A stretch of 64,000 nucleotides of DNA from the NCBI GenBank assembly GCA_030734395.1, contig JAUZTG010000020.1, forward strand, positions 1,674,001-1,738,000, in the 5' to 3' direction. The number at the start of each line of letters is the position of its first letter. The first letter of the stretch is position 1. The DNA is from Sarocladium kiliense (taxonomy: Eukaryota; Ascomycota; Sordariomycetes; Hypocreales; Sarocladiaceae). Below the pieces are notes generated by a model. It had not been told where the DNA came from. It saw only the letters and a program-made list of their open reading frames with translations, and did no database searches. Both the position numbers and the translations under genes were made by a program. Below, in pieces: positions 55,027 through 64,000 of this stretch.

Positions 55027-57996
55027 TTAGCTCGAAGCCGCCATTGTCGCCGCCCTCGGAGGCAACGGCGGCTGCCCATCCTCCTCTCCATCCTCCGCCT
55101 TATCCATCTTCTCCCCCTCCAAGGGATCCTCCTCAATCCACCCACTGTAGTCATCATCATCTTCTTCGGTCACCTTGGCAGGTATGGCCATGATAGGTGG
55201 CCCGACAAGATCTTCAGAGGGTGGTGTCTCCGTTTGACCAAAATCTGAGGTGCTCTGCGTGGTTGTGGGCACGGACTTGTCGTCCTCCTGATCTGTTTTC
55301 CACCGCTCCTCAAAGCTAGTACTGTTGTCAGTAGCAGGCGTTCCGGGTTCCGAATCAACCGGCATGGCGACGACGAGCAGGTTAGGCTCATCATCTTCCT
55401 CCGGGAGATGACTGGCACCGCGGCGTCTGCGCTGTGGTAATGGTGGATTCGGCACTGGTTTGTTCTCCTTCTCGGCAACGACAGCTTCTCCGCTGGATCC
55501 TTCGGGTCTTTCTGGCAGCGATGAACCGCCCGGCACCGGTTTCCGCTTCGGTGTTGTTGGGCCAATCTTTGTTGAACCGTTGACAGGGCGAGGAAGAGGA
55601 GTGCCAGGAGGTGGCAATGGCTGACCACCACCCATGGGTTGCGAAAGATCGACCGGACCGCTGGTTGGAGGATCGCCAGGCTTTCTTGCGGCCTCGCGCT
55701 GTTTCTGAATCGCGTTCCAACCCCATTGCTGAGCCTGTTTCGCCGCGTTGGTTACAGCAAGCAGAGTGTTTCTCTTCTGCCCGTTGTCAGACCCATTTGA
55801 TGGTGCAGCTGATGCCAGTGACGTATTCGATGTATCTGAGCGCCTGAAGAAGCTCCTTCCAAGAGATCCCGTATGATCCCTAAACTGCTCCTTCAATGCG
55901 GACAGAGAATGAGTGTCCGAGCCATCGAGAGTTGAGCCAGACTCAGCTGAAGAGGCGGTATTTCGGCGTCCAGTCGGTGCCTGTGGTGTTCTATCAGAGC
56001 CCTCAGGCTCGTCTTTTGAGGCGATTGACGAGCTGCTTGAACTATGCTTTGTGTTCGACTTGCTAGGCGACCCCATAGGTGAAGGCTCATGTGATCGAGA
56101 GTGAATCGCGGCCATGTAATTGGTTGCGTGATCTGGTGGTGATGATGACGGTCTGAATGTTTCGGCATGTGTTGGCACTGTTCCGACTATTGGCTCCTGT
56201 CCTGATTTCATGATCCTCGGCGATAGAGGTCCATGATCACTAGATCCCTTGCCATCTCCGCCCGTTGTAGAGGAACTGGTTGAGTTGACAGTGCTTTTGC
56301 TAAGACGGCGACCGAACAGACCCGTTGAGGGCTGAGCGGTATCCCCGACTGGCATGGTGTAGCTTTTCTCGAATGCCTTCGGCTGATCAGCTTCCTCCAT
56401 TGCCTCAACTGTTTCGACATCACCTCCTCTTGCCACATCGCTCTCCAGATCCAGAGTACTCCGCACTGCATCATCACCGGCAAAGATACCTCCTCTCCAC
56501 TTCTTGTGCTCGGTCTTGAAGAACGGGACGTCATCCCAGAATGGCTGGACCAGTGTCTCGGCGAAAACTTCCTTGATGCGGCTTTCGATTTGTCGAAGGA
56601 TGACTGTGTATGTAATTTGTCGCGAGCTCACGATTGGCTCGATTGCCATCTCCATCTTCGGCATCGTCTGGAAGGAGAACCAGACGCGATTACTTGGTGG
56701 GGGCTTGATCTTAAAGAGGATGTGGCCGTCCAATCGATGAAGGACCACGGCAAGGACGAGATTGAAGTCATGGCTCTTGAAGCGCTGCCCAAGGTCAAGC
56801 TTAGCGGTTGCTGCGACCTCGCCTCGGAAGTTGCCGGTATACCGCACATCTGCCTCGATAACACATTCCCCTTCCACTGTGAGATCCTTGAGCTTGAAAT
56901 TGGTGAAGATGGGTGCGGCGTCTCCCATGTCCATGTGTCTCAACGCGATATTACTCAGGAAAGATGGCTTGTTGACTCTAGAGATCTTCTTCGTGATCTT
57001 TTCACGAATAAAGTTCTCGATATCGGCGGTGTGATATACGCCGAGGAAAACTCTCCCAAGCAGCGCGTTCAACCATCTTGTCTGTAGTTGATCGTCTGAT
57101 GAGTGCAACTTTTGCACCAGAGAAATGATGTTTTTAACCTCAAATTTCTGGGGAGTCGGTGAGTTCGATTCGGCGCCGAATGTCTGCTCTTGATTCCGTA
57201 GGAGAGCGAAGTAGAAGTCTTCCTTCTCAGAGCAGTTCTCGGAGAAGAGAAAGAACGGTTTTGACAGTTGTGTGTCTGGAGTGACATCTCGCCCAGTCTG
57301 CTTTCTTTGTAATCGTAATGCGTTTCGCTTGATGAACAGTTCGCCTTCGGGTGTCACGTCGCCGCCAGAATAGATGTCGATATCGTGGTGCGCCAAGGAG
57401 ATTACGTGTCTGACCTCGAGTTGCTCGTCGTCGTCGAATAGCATCAAATGACCATGTCTTCTCGATCGTTAGCTACAGGTTTGGCTTCTTTGGCTATGGA
57501 AGATCTATGCGTACCTCAGAACAATGTAAAACACATTGCCCGCCTTCTTAGGCCTCGTGCTCGCACCGCCGTTCTCTGCTGGTCCACTGGCGTTCTTCCG
57601 ATCGAAGAGGCTGCGATACATGCTCTGGTAAACACTCTGGCTTGGAGCTGCTACCGTGGTGGATCCAACAGGCGTTGATCTCTCAATCGGCTTCGCGTTG
57701 ATGCCCATCGGTGTGTAGTCTCTGCAGACAGCGAAGTAGCCGGCGGCGACACCCGGGTCCTGTCGCTGGGCTTTGGCATCATCCTTCTTCACCGCCTCTA
57801 GCGCCGAGGTATCATCTCCTGGTTGCACTATTCCATCTTTCGCATCTTGTTCTTGTGTCTTCGCGCTCGGCTCGAGGTCGTCTCGGTAGGGAAAGGTGTA
57901 GTACGCATGGGCGAGGACAGAGATGATGACGAGGGGAATGAAGGTCAGGCCACCGAGGAGGTAGGCGAGAAGGAGTGACGACCAGGTCCCCATCAT
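55027..57996 (-). CDS. NVJ2: SMP/PH-domain lipid-transfer protein (Nvj2/TEX2-like)
   Basis: Two exons (57515-57996, 55027-57457) give 970 aa. An N-terminal membrane helix (SLLLAYLLGGLTFIPLVIIS) anchors it in the ER. A PH-like domain spans the intron: NVFYIVLRHGHLMLFDDDEQ, LAHHDIDIYSGGDVTPEGEL, FFLFSENCSEKEDFYFALL. The SMP domain comes next: TRWLNALLGRVFLGVYHTAD, LTVEGECVIEADVRYTGNFR, FKIKPPPSNRVWFSFQTMPK. The C-terminal 450 residues are Ser/Pro/Gly-rich and disordered. SMP proteins of this type move ceramide or phospholipid between ER and other membranes at contact sites. As I recall, a TEX2/PH-domain gene and REV3 occur near the MAT locus in several Pezizomycotina. Confidence 0.9.
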
Positions 57997-58621
57997 TTAT
58001 ATGTGCGTGTATGGTCTCTGACTTGGTTCTGATCCCAAAGAAGGCGCCGTGCGCAATCGGGAAGAGAGACCTGAAGCTGTCAACAACAGCAAGCGCCGTG
58101 AATTGAAGACCGACGTGGCAGTGGGGTGGCCTCGGCGGCTCAGTAGGTCGACATTCGCGCGTTGGTCTGCCGAAGGCCGTCAAGAACGCTCAAACAAACA
58201 GTCAAAAAGCCAGGTTGTACGAAGCGAAGGATCGAGGGCGGTAGTTCGAGACAAAGACCGGAGGTAGAGTGAGACAACGTAGGTCGAGGTTAGCTACTTG
58301 GCGGACTTGGTCCCTCGAGGTGATGTAATCCATGGGGTGGGTGCCGTGTGTCCCGTGGCCCGGCCGCTACTACTACCACTAAAGTGCCTGGTCCCCTGCC
58401 CCACGCCTGGCCCGTGAATGTTGGGGTACCTGAGGTAGGCCGAGGTCGAAACTACCCTAGACCTACGTCGGTCTCTTCAAAGCGACGATCAACAAGAGGA
58501 GACAGGGGAACAAGACGACGCAGGCGAAATCAGGTGTCCTTCCATACAAATATGACTCCCTGATGTCACCGAGCCGTCGCCAAGTTGTCATACTTTGGAC
58601 TTGATTGAAGATTTACTTCCT
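57997..58621. other. Intergenic region NVJ2 promoter / P450 3' end
   Basis: 0.6 kb upstream of NVJ2 and downstream of the P450 fusion gene, both minus strand. No gene supported. Confidence 0.5.
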
Positions 58622-61600
58622 CTAGTCAAAAACATCAGTCGCAAACCTTTCCTTGCGAATCCTCTCGAACCAGGCCCTCGCCTTTTCTTCTCTCGCGCTG
58701 TCATCTTCCAGTTTCTCCTCCAGCCCCTCCACAGCAAGTTGAACACAAACGGTCTCAACCGCTTTACTAATTTCCCGACTTCCACAGATATACACCTTAG
58801 CACCTTCATCCCACAGCTTCAAAACATCGTCCCGGTTGTGGTAGATTCGATCCTGCACATACTTGCAGCCCTCAGACTTCTCAGCCGCCCGAGAGTAAGC
58901 ACGTCGAACATCCACGGCTCCCATCTGCTGCCATTGCTCTAGCTCCTCAGCATAGAGGTCATCGACTTCTGGGCTTCGACAGCCAAAGAAGAGGAGAGCT
59001 GGAGCGAGGGTCTGGCCGGCGGATATCAGGGCGGCACGTTCCTGGATAAAGCCGCGGAAGGGAGCAATACCGCTTCCAGCAGCCACACAAATGATAGGGG
59101 TTCTCTCAGGGTTGCTGGGGAGGTGGAAGGCTGCACTAGAAGCGCGGACTGAGACGTGAAGCCTATCGTTGGGTGAAAGGTGAGATAGGAAATTCGTGGC
59201 GACGCCGACGTGACGGCCTTGACCGGAGAGGGATGACGTGTCAAGAAGGGAGTAGGTGAGGGTGAGTTTCGAAGGGTTCACGAAAGGAGACGAAGAGATA
59301 GAGCTGGCATAGTTAGCTTCATACGTTGCACTGTGGAACGGGGAATGCGACATACTATTGCCGAACTCTCATGGGAGGTAGCATGGCGAGATAGGAGCTG
59401 ATAGGCAAGGCAACGGCCGGAAACCTTTCGAGGAGATCCAGGACTGAGACCTTCTTGTTGGAGATTTCGTCTTGATAAGCATCGCCTGCGAGTCTATCGA
59501 GCTCATGGATGGTGGCCTCATCCTCCGTTGCTTCGGCAAGTGCAAGCACGTTCTATTGGCATTAGCGGCGTAAAATGAGGAGAGTCGTTTAAACTTACCC
59601 TTTTTGATGCTGTCTGTGATAGCTCAACATATGCGCTGAAGACGTCAAACGCGGAGATGCTGGTGTTCGTAGGCAGTGTGGTAGGTCCCTCGGATTGGAT
59701 CTTGAGGAAGGCATCCCAGGCTAGAGAAAACCGATGGAAGACTCTGGTGACTGTCGGCCTCGGGTTGAAGGGGAGGACGGCAAGGTAATCACCGGTTCTG
59801 TAAGTCATGCCCGAGGGAAGCTGAATCTCAATGTGCTTCTTGACGGGGCCAGACTTTGTCAGCGTTTTCTCCGACAACACCAATGCTTCTTCCACATCCT
59901 GGCGGAGAGTTGCTTTTCGAGGCGTTGACACCTCAACTAGGAGACCCTTTTGTCCAGTTGCTTCTTCTGCAGTCACATTGTACTTTTCTTTGAGTCCCGG
60001 CCAAAGAACGTTGTCCTCCCAGGCTTCAAAGTCGCTGAAGATGTCGCTGGTAGCAGCGTCGGCGCTACCCATGGGCACAAGTCGAGTGCCGCCTCGCTTC
60101 TCAAGGGTTGTATCAACAAGCTTGGGGATACGGTGGAATGTTTCCACCCAGTCGTGATGACCGCATGCGAAGACGGCGTAGGACACCTTTTTGAGCTCAT
60201 TTCCGCTTAGGTTCTCCATCCACTTGACGAAGTGAGCAGCGTTGGAGGGTGGCTGCCCCTCATATGAGGCCGTAATGACAACCACTGGACGGTCCTCCGG
60301 GAGGTTCTGTTTAGCCTGATCCAGAGGACCGACGGACGTGGCGTCGAATCCATGGCCGGGCGCGTCAGAAGCAAGTCTATTGGCCAGAGCCTCGCATGTG
60401 CCACTGTTGGAGCCGTAGTAGATCGCCATGGGCTTGCCGTTGCCGTGCTTGGTCTCTTGAGGTCCAGATGCCCTGATACTAGCTGATGAGCCGCTCGTAG
60501 CTTGTTTCCCAGCCAGAACTTGCTCTAGTTCTGTAGGAGTCATGCCATGTCGAAGAGTAGCATTGATGTAGAAGTGGTCGGGCTTGATAGTCAGGGTCTG
60601 CTTGATCTCCAGGCTGTAGTTCGGGTCCTTCATGGTGAAATCGAAGTTCTGAAACATCATAGCCATGGCGAGCAGCGCTTCCTGCCAAGCAAATGGTCGC
60701 CCAATGCATGCCCGTTTGCCGTTACCGAAGGGTTTCCAGGCGTTCGGGAACTCCTTGTTGATCCTGGCGAATTCATCATCGAGCATTCGTTCAGGTCGGA
60801 AGGTTTTGGCATCGTCGCCGTAGACGGCCGGGTCCACGTGGCCCCTTGACAAAAGAGCAGTGACAGTCTCACCCTTTTTAATGAGGTGATTGCCTCCTAG
60901 GAAAGTGTCGTCGATGGCTTCGAGGGCGAAAGCAGTGATAGGAGAATTGATCCGCAGCGTCTCCCTCAATACAGCGCTGATATAGGGGAGTTTGGTGAGG
61001 TGCTCCACGGTAATCGTGTCCCGGCCAATGACCTCATCCACCTCCTTCTGGACCTTGTTGTACGCTTCAGGGTTCTTGAGGAGGTTATAGAAAGCGAAAG
61101 AGAGTGTGCCGGATGTAGTCTCGTGGCCAGCAATCAGGAATGTGATCAGCTGGTTAGTGATGTTCTCGTCCGACAGTTTCTCCTTCGTCTGGGGGTCAAC
61201 ACCGTCGAGCATGGCAGACAGAAGATCCTTCCTATCGCTAGGGTTTGACTTGCGTGCTGCGACAACCTCATCAGCCACTGACCTCATCAGCGCGATGTCG
61301 GCATAGAACTGTTCGTTTGCTGCTCGATAAAGGAAGTTGGGAGCGAATGCAGGTCGCCTATTTCTGTTTCCCGACTCGGTGAGGAAGTTGCCCATGGCCT
61401 CGATGAATGGGTGAAGTTCCTCTTTGTAGTATGAATTGAAGCGAAAGTCCATGGCGCAGAGAGCCAGGGTATCAAGAGCTGGTCAATGTCAGTTTCGAGG
61501 AACCACCACTGGAGAGGGGCTTTCTTTGGGTGTTACACACCCAGACGGGTGAAGTTATCGCTGACATCGATTGGTGTCTGAGATCCGTAGCGTGCAACCT

Positions 61601-62098
61601 TCATGCATAATTGGGTAGCAATGTCGTGCATTTCTGGGAACATGTTCCTAATGCCCAGAGGCCCAAACGCAGGAATGAGAATTCGATGAGCTTTGCCCCA
61701 GTTCGGCTCATCATCGAACGCTGTAAAAAGGCCATCGTGAACGCCTTCCCTGACAACCTACAACATCTCGGGTTACTATAGTGCTTTTATTGGAGAGAAG
61801 GTAAGGCCTACACCAAGAACAGACTTTAACGTCTTTTTGAACCGCTTCTCATCGCAGACCTCATTGATCAGAGCATTGGACGTGACAAATATAGGAGTTT
61901 TTGCTCCAAGGCGTAGCCTGAAGATGGGACCTTGTTCAAACAACGCTATCAGCAATAGTCAAAGCAGTTAGCGGGGCGAAAATTACCATATGTGTCTGCT
62001 AGACGATTCAAATCATTTAATGGACTTGTTGTGAATTCGCCTAAATTGCCGATCAACGGGTAGCCAGGAGGCTCGGGAATGGGCACAGACTCGGCCAT
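58622..62098 (-). CDS. Self-sufficient cytochrome P450-reductase fusion (CYP505 family)
   Basis: Six exons: 61987-62098, 61812-61945, 61541-61757, 59599-61478, 59356-59552 and 58622-59303, giving 1073 aa, the usual length for P450foxy/CYP505. The P450 half starts MAESVPIPEPPGYPLIGNLG. It has the I-helix AGHETTSG (271-278), ETLR (327-330) and the heme loop FGNGKRACIG (405-414; Cys412). The reductase half starts near 505 with MAIYYGSNSGTCEALANRLA (FMN site), then MRVRQYSISSSPF (FAD site, across an intron that also removes an apparent TAG), and GSGIAPFRGFIQERAALISA (NADPH site). Such enzymes hydroxylate fatty acids or alkanes near the omega end with electrons from NADPH. No membrane anchor is visible, so a cytosolic or peripheral enzyme. 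No defect seen. Confidence 0.94.
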
Positions 62099-63111
62099 AG
62101 TTGATGATAGAACAGAAGACTTGAGAGGAGAGCTTGAGGAGAGGCTGCAGCTGTTTCTAAAACCAGCACCAGGTTTGTTATAAGGTAGGTTAGGTATGAC
62201 GTTTGTCAAAGCCGTGTGGTGTAGGTGTGTGGAATTTCGGTCTGTATTGCTGCCAACTCCGACCGGCATTGACAGTCAATGCCGGTTCATGCTAGGGAAT
62301 TTGCACGACACGCGGCAGATCCGCCCCCCAGGGGTCCCGCTAAACTGGTTTCCGTACCTGATCCGATCGTTGCTGACTTCCATTTGATCGTCAATTGGTC
62401 TCGGGGCCGCCGTAATCCACTTCCCTCGGCGTGGCGGGGCGGTAGAATTCAACAGGCCGAACCCGCCTCGGAGGTCTGTTTCACCACACAGCTGAGCGAA
62501 CAACGGGCATGTGAATAATGTATCCTCTAACCTGACACCGGAGATGAGTCTATTAATAATAGAAGCATACCGGGGCATCTGCTAATGGGATCCGTCTGTC
62601 ATAGGGAGGCAGCTCTGACAATATGGTAGTGGGGTTTCGACCACTGTGAGGCACCCCCAACTGTAAGGGAGGGGCATCGATAGCCTCAGGCTGCCCGGTG
62701 TACACTGAACGGGTGTCCGTCCAACTGTAAACATCTTGACCAGCAATGGCATTCCTGCCTTGGGTACTCATCCGAACCCTCCAAATTGGCTCTCTGTGCT
62801 TCGCGCATTGTCCACCCCTACAAAGGAAACCTGCTTCACCTCATCTCACCAAGCATGCCAATGAGTCGCTTCCCAGGAGCGCTGTTCAGACTTGGTCGGT
62901 CTGTGACCATTCACTGATCTGGCCGTGTAGAGCGGCTGGTCGACGAGGTGATTTAATGGCATTTACTCAAAACAGGTTATCCGACAGCGATGGCGCACAT
63001 CGTTAAGGCGAAGAAGGGGGTTTGACTAAGTGACCTGGCTGCGCGAAGTTCCACAACCTTTAAGTCAAATGCCCAGTATAATGACGCCCCCAAATGGAAA
63101 CTCGCTTCATC
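62099..63111. other. Intergenic region, P450 promoter side
   Basis: 1.0 kb between the P450 start and the stop of the HET-like gene. The P450 promoter should be at about 62100-62500. No gene supported. Confidence 0.5.
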
Positions 63112-63999
63112 TCAGCATACGATCAAGTCTCTTTCTTCGGCTTTCCACTCCAGCCAGTCTTGGTGGCCGTGCTCACCAAGCCTCTTGAAGCTGCATAGTT
63201 CTTTTCCGGGTTCCGCTACTAATGACTTGCTCGGCACATGCGCCTCGCCAAGGAGCTTGAACTCTCCCTGAGCATCGGATGCTCTCATGATGAATGGCGA
63301 CCGTGTCCCAAATATGATGCTGCAGAGGTCGCCTCTCCGAGTTCCTATGGGTGCCAGCCCGATATGCCCTCTCTTCATGACCACCAGTGCCCTGCCCTGG
63401 AAGCATTTTCGTATCCAGGCATGAAAACTTTCAGGTTCGCCCTTGGTTCGATCTGTTGAGTCATCATGACTTGGTGTACCGTTGGGTGTGTCGTCTGCGA
63501 TGCCATCTGCACCGGCAATTGCTAGCTGTCGACGGTACGCGGTCTTGCTGGCAGTCCAGATATCTTCCCGCCCGCGCACCATGCTCAAGGAGATGGCCTC
63601 TAGAAATGCGAGGGAAAGAGTCCCCTCAGAGTAGGCAAAACCTTTCTGAGCAGAGCGCATGTCGTTCCAGAGTTGTGAAACATCCCCCGATGTCATCAGC
63701 AAAGGATCACATTTTGGCTCAAAGACGGATGCGACCGTATCAATAATTAGTCCCCTCACTCGCAGGCGATCACCGTGTATCAATTCCGAATACTCTGGAG
63801 TATCGAATGACGACTTGATCTTCTCGTTGGTGATATCGCCAAGTCGGACAGACGTTTTCCATTTATCGAGCCGAGGGACCCAGGACGGACAAGTTTCGGC
63901 ACCGGGAATATCGTCCTCCACATGATCGACATAGTGCAAGAAGATGAGATCATTAAATGAGCGAAACAGTGCAGTTGTCAGGTCCTGGTACGTCTTTAG
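63112..63999 (-). CDS. HET-type (heterokaryon incompatibility-like) protein, 5' part outside window
   Basis: C-terminal 295 codons of a minus-strand gene whose start lies beyond the right edge. It reads TYQDLTTALFRSFNDLIFLH, ETCPSWVPRLDKWKTS, and later FHAWIRKCFQGRALVVMKRG, HIGLAPIGTRRGDLCSIIFG, TRSPFIMRASDAQGEFKLLG and EAHVPS. The pattern SWVPRW-like, then GRxLxxxxxGxxGLxPxxxxxGD, then PFILR...YxLVGEAYV is the usual C-terminal half of fungal HET-domain proteins. The N-terminal HET domain itself cannot be seen here, so the call rests on the tail. Such proteins trigger cell death after non-self fusion. No break is visible in the part present. Confidence 0.7.
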   Translation of the reverse strand, partial: LKTYQDLTTALFRSFNDLIFLHYVDHVEDDIPGAETCPSWVPRLDKWKTSVRLGDITNEKIKSSFDTPEYSELIHGDRLRVRGLIIDTVASVFEPKCDPLLMTSGDVSQLWNDMRSAQKGFAYSEGTLSLAFLEAISLSMVRGREDIWTASKTAYRRQLAIAGADGIADDTPNGTPSHDDSTDRTKGEPESFHAWIRKCFQGRALVVMKRGHIGLAPIGTRRGDLCSIIFGTRSPFIMRASDAQGEFKLLGEAHVPSKSLVAEPGKELCSFKRLGEHGHQDWLEWKAEERDLIVC

Positions 64000-64000
64000 G

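Noticed and set aside
1..64000. tRNA genes, CRISPR arrays, rRNA and intact transposons
   Set aside because: No tRNA T-loop signature in a suitable setting, no spaced repeats, and no transposase or reverse transcriptase frame were seen.

Overview
The window is nuclear DNA from a filamentous ascomycete (Pezizomycotina). Most genes have short GT-AG introns (about 50-70 nt) with CTAAC/CTGAC-like branch sites, intergenic spaces are small, and the gene set is fungal. A Dothideomycete is the best guess, because CIA30, APC5, COX13 and APN2 sit beside the mating-type gene as I recall for that class. No species can be named. Exon models were built by reading splice sites and checking codon phase by hand; no search or alignment was run.

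The centre of the window is the mating-type (MAT1) locus. Left flank (6.2-15.2 kb): MBA1-like, CIA30, APC5, COX13 and APN2. Locus: MAT1-2-1, an HMG-box protein (15.4-16.3 kb, minus), then an unrecognised 261-aa gene on the opposite strand (17.9-18.8 kb), then 5.8 kb without a convincing gene. Right flank: SLA2 (24.6-29.0 kb), ribosomal eL21, ribosomal uS4 and SLU7, and later REV3 and an NVJ2/TEX2-like SMP protein. No MAT1-1-1 alpha-box gene was seen, so the strain reads as MAT1-2 with a heterothallic layout.

Accessory genes break up the conserved block. An interrupted GIY-YIG-like gene lies between eL21 and uS4. Between SLU7 and REV3 (34.6-47.4 kb) are a siderophore-type MFS transporter with two GATA-factor sites, a hypothetical protein, a 1411-aa NLR-type protein (nucleoside phosphorylase, NACHT, ankyrin repeats) and a CorA-like membrane protein. 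After REV3 comes a frameshifted phosphotransferase-like pseudogene. Beyond NVJ2 are a self-sufficient P450-reductase fusion (CYP505 type) and the C-terminal part of a HET-type protein cut by the window edge. The far left holds an RRM protein, cut at its 5' end and possibly split by an in-frame TAG, and a sodium:solute symporter.

The housekeeping genes act in mitochondrial translation and respiration (MBA1, CIA30, COX13), cell cycle (APC5), DNA repair (APN2, REV3), endocytosis (SLA2), ribosomes (eL21, uS4), splicing (SLU7) and lipid contact sites (NVJ2). The accessory genes concern iron uptake, self/non-self recognition and oxidation of fatty substrates. The most unusual points are the unknown gene inside the MAT locus, an NLR linked to MAT, two genes with an in-frame TAG, a 1016-nt intron cutting off the last 29 codons of SLA2, and an 8-nt microexon in COX13.
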